From NCBI GenBank assembly GCA_009731375.1, contig BJOX01000226.1:101106-123197 (forward strand): 22,092 nucleotides of DNA. Direction: 5' to 3'. Under the pieces are notes generated by a model, which was given only the letters and a program-made list of their open reading frames with translations, was not told the DNA's origin and did no database searches. The stretch's first letter is position 1. Each line of letters starts with the position of its first letter. Positions 17,986 to 22,092 of this stretch are shown in pieces. The DNA is from Paulinella micropora. Lineage: Eukaryota; Cercozoa; Imbricatea; Euglyphida. The translations under genes were made by a program, and so were the position numbers.

Positions 17986-18550
17986 GCTCCGAAAAGCTCA
18001 ACTAGAGACAATGCCATTGCCTCAGAATTATTGTAACGACCCGGCCGCCTGATTTGCCTGACTTTGAAGTGCCGATCCGGCCGGTTTGGCCAGAATCCTG
18101 ACCAGCCTGCAGTGGCAGGGTGCAGACTTCAAGTTCATCCTGACCTGTCACCGCGGCTATCATCCTATTTACATGTTCGAGGCCCCAGCCTGACCCCGCC
18201 GTACAAGTACCATTTAATTACTGACTACTGATTTTGTGTGTGTGTGCAAAATTTACTAGTTCAGTTTGGTGACTGCATCGTTGACAGTAACTGTCAACTT
18301 ATTAATGTGACCGGGCCATTCAGGTACTGCTGGTAATAATACCAGGTCCAGATACGAAGCCTTAACGGAGGGCCCGGCCGGGCTAGGCTATTCAGCTGAG
18401 AGCCTACGGTCCCACTCACACGGTGACTTATTCCTTTCTTTAGTGTCACAAACACTGTTTTAATAAAATACTTGCCACTAGTTGGATTAAGTCGGAAATG
18501 TTGAAGAGGAAAATGGAAGACAGGATAAAATGCGAGAAAAATTAAAAACC
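17986..18550. other. 3' flank of gene 2; no gene seen
   Basis: GC-rich until about 18410 with repeated CCGGCC/CCGGCCGG strings. An AATAAA at 18462-18467 is a possible but distant polyadenylation signal. No coding exon is supported. Confidence 0.4.
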
Positions 18551-19700
18551 TCATTTGAAAATTATAGTTCTTTCAGAAAATCAAAAGATCTGAACTTGTT
18601 TGATCATATTTTGAGAAAATTAAAACTTTTGAAATTTAAAATTCAAAAAGTTGTAACGGTTACAGTGCAAGTTTGAAAGTTTTTGTTAGAAAGCCTGATT
18701 AGTTTTTCATCACTGATAAGTTGTTTCTTGTAAGGAACTGAAAACTAGACTCGAACAGTTCAAAGCTAATTATATTATTTTTATCACATTATTACAATTT
18801 AAAAAAAATTGAACTTGATTTCTAATCGTTATCATCTAACAGTTATTTAACATTGAATTTTGAACGGTTTTGTTCTGTTTATTCAGTGTCACATTAGTGA
18901 TTTCTTTTCAATTTTTTTTCTTTGTTTTTATTTTGTCACCTTGGCACTGAGTCCGAAAATCAATATATTGTACTTTTATTAATCACTGTTATTAAATTTT
19001 AATAATATTTTTTTTAATTTTATGGTAATAATATTAATTCACACTGAAATTCAATTTCAAATTAAAATTTAACTTGAAAATTTTCAAGTTGTAGTCACGG
19101 TTAATACATATGCTACAAATTTTCATTTGAAAATTTCAAACAGTGATAAAATGATTATGTCAAAAGGTGACTGTGCCTTAGTTAGAAGAAAAAGTTCTTG
19201 ATACGAATTTTACAAATAAAAATTCTTCACGTGAAGTTTATATACATATAAAATTCATGTATAGTTGGCGCGTCTGCTTCGGCGGCCCAGCTCAGGCTGG
19301 CAGTTAGTGGTTACCAAAGTCCTGACACTACCCCACTGCCAGCCGCGTAGTACCCCAGTGCCAGCCGCGCAGACCCAGTGTCCAAAAAGCTATGAAGATA
19401 AGAATGTGAGATATGTCGCTCATTTCTGTCAGATACGTCGCTCAAGCTGTAAACAGGCCGGTCCCTTTTTTGAAAATTTTAGCCCACCGGTTAGAAATTT
19501 TAGCTCACCGGTCAGAAATTTTAGCTCACCAAGGAAAAAACCATATAATGTGGTGGGGGAGTATTTGGAGGAGATGGATGGAAAGTAACGCCCCCCTCCC
19601 CCAAACTCACCCAAACCCAAACACACCACACGGGAGTGATGGAGGGGGGCGTTCGCCCCCGACAGATAAACAACAAGTTTCGACACAAGTTTGGATTTTT
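18551..19700. other. AT-rich intergenic sequence with a small GC-rich island
   Basis: Strongly AT-rich to about 19260. A GC-rich island with CTGCCAGCCGCG-type repeats follows (19266-19385). About 22-bp direct repeats AAATTTTAGC(C/T)CACC occur three times at about 19475-19535. The short open frames (to 107 codons) show no domain. Confidence 0.5.
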
Positions 19701-20515
19701 TATGAATATAAAAAACACTTGTTTTATTGAAAAAAATCAAAGATTATGATGTGTTGAAACATAATCAATAAATTTTGTTGAAATTTTTTGAATTTTTGAA
19801 TTTTCTAGCCGTTAAACGGTCGGTCACAGATTTCTATCTCCCGTTTATCTCCCCCACTCTCCTGACTAGTTCTTGCTTGGTTTTTCACACCAAACCATAC
19901 ATATATTCTTTATTTTTATACATTATAATGATTTTTTTCGATTTTATCTTAAAAAATTAAAAATTCGCATATTGGGTAACGGTTAACTGTCTTTTTCAAT
20001 TCTATTATTACTGTCACGAGTAGAAGGATGAAAAGACTTGAAGCAGACAGATATACTTGATTTTATTGAAAACATAAAAGATTAGGGTAGATTTTGATTA
20101 TTTCAATCACTTTTGTTGAAAATTCTTTGAATCTTCAAATTTTCTAACCGTTAAAAGGTCAGTTACCTGGTTTAGTCTACAATTTATCTCCCATACTTTC
20201 CCGACTCGTTCTTGCTTGTTTTTTCCCATAAAATCATATTCATATATATTTTAAATTGATAAACTATAATAATTTTATTATGTTTTATTTAAAAATTCAA
20301 AATTTGAATATTTGGTAACTGTTAAGTATTGTTTACGGAAGGAATATTTTTGTAGCCGTGACTTTCAAGTTGCAAGTGTAACACAAATACTTGCAGTTTT
20401 TTATTCAAGTAATTTTTTTTACTTTTGTAAAGTATAATAATTTTATTATATTTTATTTTCAAAAAATTCAAAATTTAAATGTTGGTTAACGGTTACTTGC
20501 TTTTATATTATTATT
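19700..20515. repeat. AT-rich degenerate repeat, two long copies and one partial
   Basis: Copies at about 19700-19995, 20055-20330 and 20400-20510. Shared landmarks in the first two: TTTATTGAAAA, TTTTCTA(A/G)CCGTTAAA, GGTC(A/G)GT, TTTATCTCCC, GTTCTTGCTTG. The AATTCAAAATTT-type block and GGTAAC(G/T)GTTA end recur in the third. Confidence 0.7.
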
Positions 20516-20559
20516 ATTAATAAAACAGTGATTGTGTAAAAAAATAGCCTTGATTAATT

Positions 20560-21855
20560 CTATCTACGACGACGCTGTCTCTCTTGTCTGCGCCTTTGAT
20601 TGTGAGGAGGAGAATCAGGAACAAGCCTTGCCCTCACTGCTGGACGTGGCCCTAGCTCAGGTGGCCACCACAACCTTCCATTTCCCTTGTCCTCCTTGAA
20701 GCGAAACTGTACTGCAGGTTTATTTCGGAAAGTCCTGAGGAGAAGCTTTCCTGCAACCTGAGTTGCTTCAAAGTGGTGATATTGATAAAGCTTAATCAAT
20801 TACCCCCCGAAAAAACATAGGCTCAGAGTTAGAAAGATGTGTTTTGATAAGCCACGCAAGATCTCTGGAAGTTGTTCAGATCCAGTTATCATGGAAAGCC
20901 ATATATGATACCATCTGCGCTATCTTACCTGCATGAGAATCACAAAGCATCTTTCCATGATACGAGGCCCAAAAATTCCACTCAGCCGAAGTCAGCCATT
21001 CATGCTTGATCAGGATAAGACTGAACTCGGCTAAGGAAAATTTTTGTTTATAATGTTTCCTACCTCCATCCGACCAAAGTCGCAACTTATTCAACCGGCC
21101 TCCGTACAACTTCCTCACCTTCCTTTCCAAATCGTCAGAAAGAGACTGCCTAAAAAAGAAGTCGTCATTATTTCCTTCTTCTTCATCTTTGTGCAGGAGT
21201 ATGCCAACATAAAGTCTTCTGATTCCTCCCAACCCATCACCCATCATTAATACCGAGATATTATCATTAAATCTTCAGTCTTCCCCCCCCCCCCTACACT
21301 CATTCCTGAAAAATCCATTACAACAACGACGAGGGAAAGATCATTCCTAGCTGCTTCTATGTCTTCATCAAAGAAATGAGAGTTTTCTTTGGCCAGAAAA
21401 TGATGTTTAGCTTTTTTCAAGTCATCCAATAACTGATTTTTCTCACTCTCAGCTTCCTCTGAAAGCGCTCTGTTTTGGCGATGAAGCTCTTGCTCTTTCT
21501 TTTGTAATTCCGCCAAGTGTTTAATTTTGTTACAATGGTCACCACAAATGGGACACTTGTTCCACAGTTTTGTGTTACGATGCTCGATCCACAACTGTTT
21601 GTGGAAACGTGTCCATTCGGAACGAGGCGGTGGAACAACTATCTGCTTCAGCTGGGACGCAGGGAAGAGAAGGAACTGACCAATCTGTTTGCTCCAAAAA
21701 GTCCGAAGCTCGGGAAAAGTAGACCCGCTTTGGGCCTGACTTCTTGCAGGCGTCCTGAGTATATTAATATTAATATTAACATTAATATATCCCAATCGAA
21801 ATGAAAGAGATTGTATCAATATTATTATCAACATTACATACATTAAAACGCACAC
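20560..21855 (-). pseudogene. Decayed transposase-like gene: zinc motif, coiled coil, DDE-like region
   Basis: Three successive minus-strand reading frames. Frame 1 (21855-21247) has KCPICGDHC...H, a coiled coil rich in Lys, Glu and Leu (about residues 112-150) and VVVVMDFSG. Frame 2 (21247-20876) has LRLWSDGGRKHYKQKFSL and a YHGKMLCDSHAGK block. Frame 3 (20799-20560) has a basic Arg/Gln tail. The MDFSG, WSDGG and HGK..CD blocks, in that order, look like the acidic-residue blocks of a DDE/RNase H-type transposase. The exact superfamily was not recognised. The frames are separated by stops, with a 12-nt G run (C 21283-21294 on +) near the first break. No single slip in that run restores the frame. 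An intron-containing host gene is a weaker alternative. A possible acceptor CTCAG lies near 21754. Confidence 0.6.
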
Positions 21856-21978
21856 AGCTTAATGCTTGCCCGACTGGTTAACTGAGCTACAACCTTGAGG
21901 CACGACAAAAAATCGGAACTCAAACTTGTAGCTTAAAAATTGGTGGCCGCAACTGGCCGTAATCAAGACAAATGATCA
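21856..21978 (-). other. tRNA-like fragments next to the SINE tail
   Basis: On the minus strand GGTTGTAGCTCAGTT at about 21882-21896 resembles an A box, and AGTTTGAGTTCCGATT about 40 bases before it resembles a T-arm/B box, but they are in the wrong order for one tRNA. They may be the tail and head of adjacent tRNA-derived elements. Confidence 0.3.
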
Positions 21979-22092
21979 AGTAATAATAATAATAATAGTG
22001 CTTCTCTGTCAATGGCTGATGCATTTCTGCACATGCGCCTCCATCGTCTCACCCGTGAGGGGAGTACGAAGAATTGACGATAAGCTCTAATG
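21979..22092 (-). mobile_element. tRNA-derived SINE, copy 2 (cut by window edge)
   Basis: Reverse complement of 312-425 with three substitutions in about 100 bp, ending in (ATT)n. Its tRNA-like head would lie beyond the end of the window. The two copies face each other as an inverted pair at the window ends. Confidence 0.85.

Overview
The window is nuclear DNA of a repeat-rich eukaryote. Two multi-exon genes with spliceosomal GT-AG introns can be traced exon by exon, and their introns are filled with microsatellites. There are also a tRNA-derived SINE family, a decayed transposase-like gene, four assembly gaps and, inside one spliceosomal intron, a sequence with the conserved core of a group IC1 self-splicing intron. 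The species cannot be fixed from the sequence. A SAM-domain transporter, a C2H2-ankyrin protein and a group I intron together fit a unicellular eukaryote (protist or alga) better than an animal or plant. That is inference.

Layout. 174-455: SINE on the + strand, with its tail at the 3' end of gene 1. 451-4155 (-): gene 1, seven coding exons, 721 codons plus stop, a SAM domain joined to an SLC49/FLVCR-type (SLC49A4/DIRC2-like) major facilitator transporter. 4380-5095: a 361-bp tandem duplication. 5501-6132: gap flanked by poly-C. 6161-10197: about 4 kb of (GTA)n, (AAGT)n and (AGT)n microsatellite with two families of about 100-bp unique modules embedded, ending in an inverted (ACT)n arm. 10261-17744 (+): gene 2, seventeen coding exons, 592 codons plus stop, a C2H2 zinc finger followed by ankyrin repeats and a minisatellite-encoded tail. 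Its 2.4-kb intron 9 contains the group I-intron relic, three copies of a roughly 90-bp unit, a ghost exon and another unidentified insertion, all separated by (TATC)n. 17745-20520: non-coding, mostly AT-rich, with a degenerate repeat. 20560-21855 (-): decayed zinc-finger/coiled-coil/transposase-like gene. 21979-22092 (-): second copy of the SINE, cut by the window edge.

Both gene models were built by hand. Splice phases agree at every junction and give one open frame each (2166 nt and 1779 nt). The two genes are divergent, and nothing here shows that they work together. The most unusual points are the group I core outside rDNA and the repeated occurrence of partial ghost copies of exons beside the real ones.
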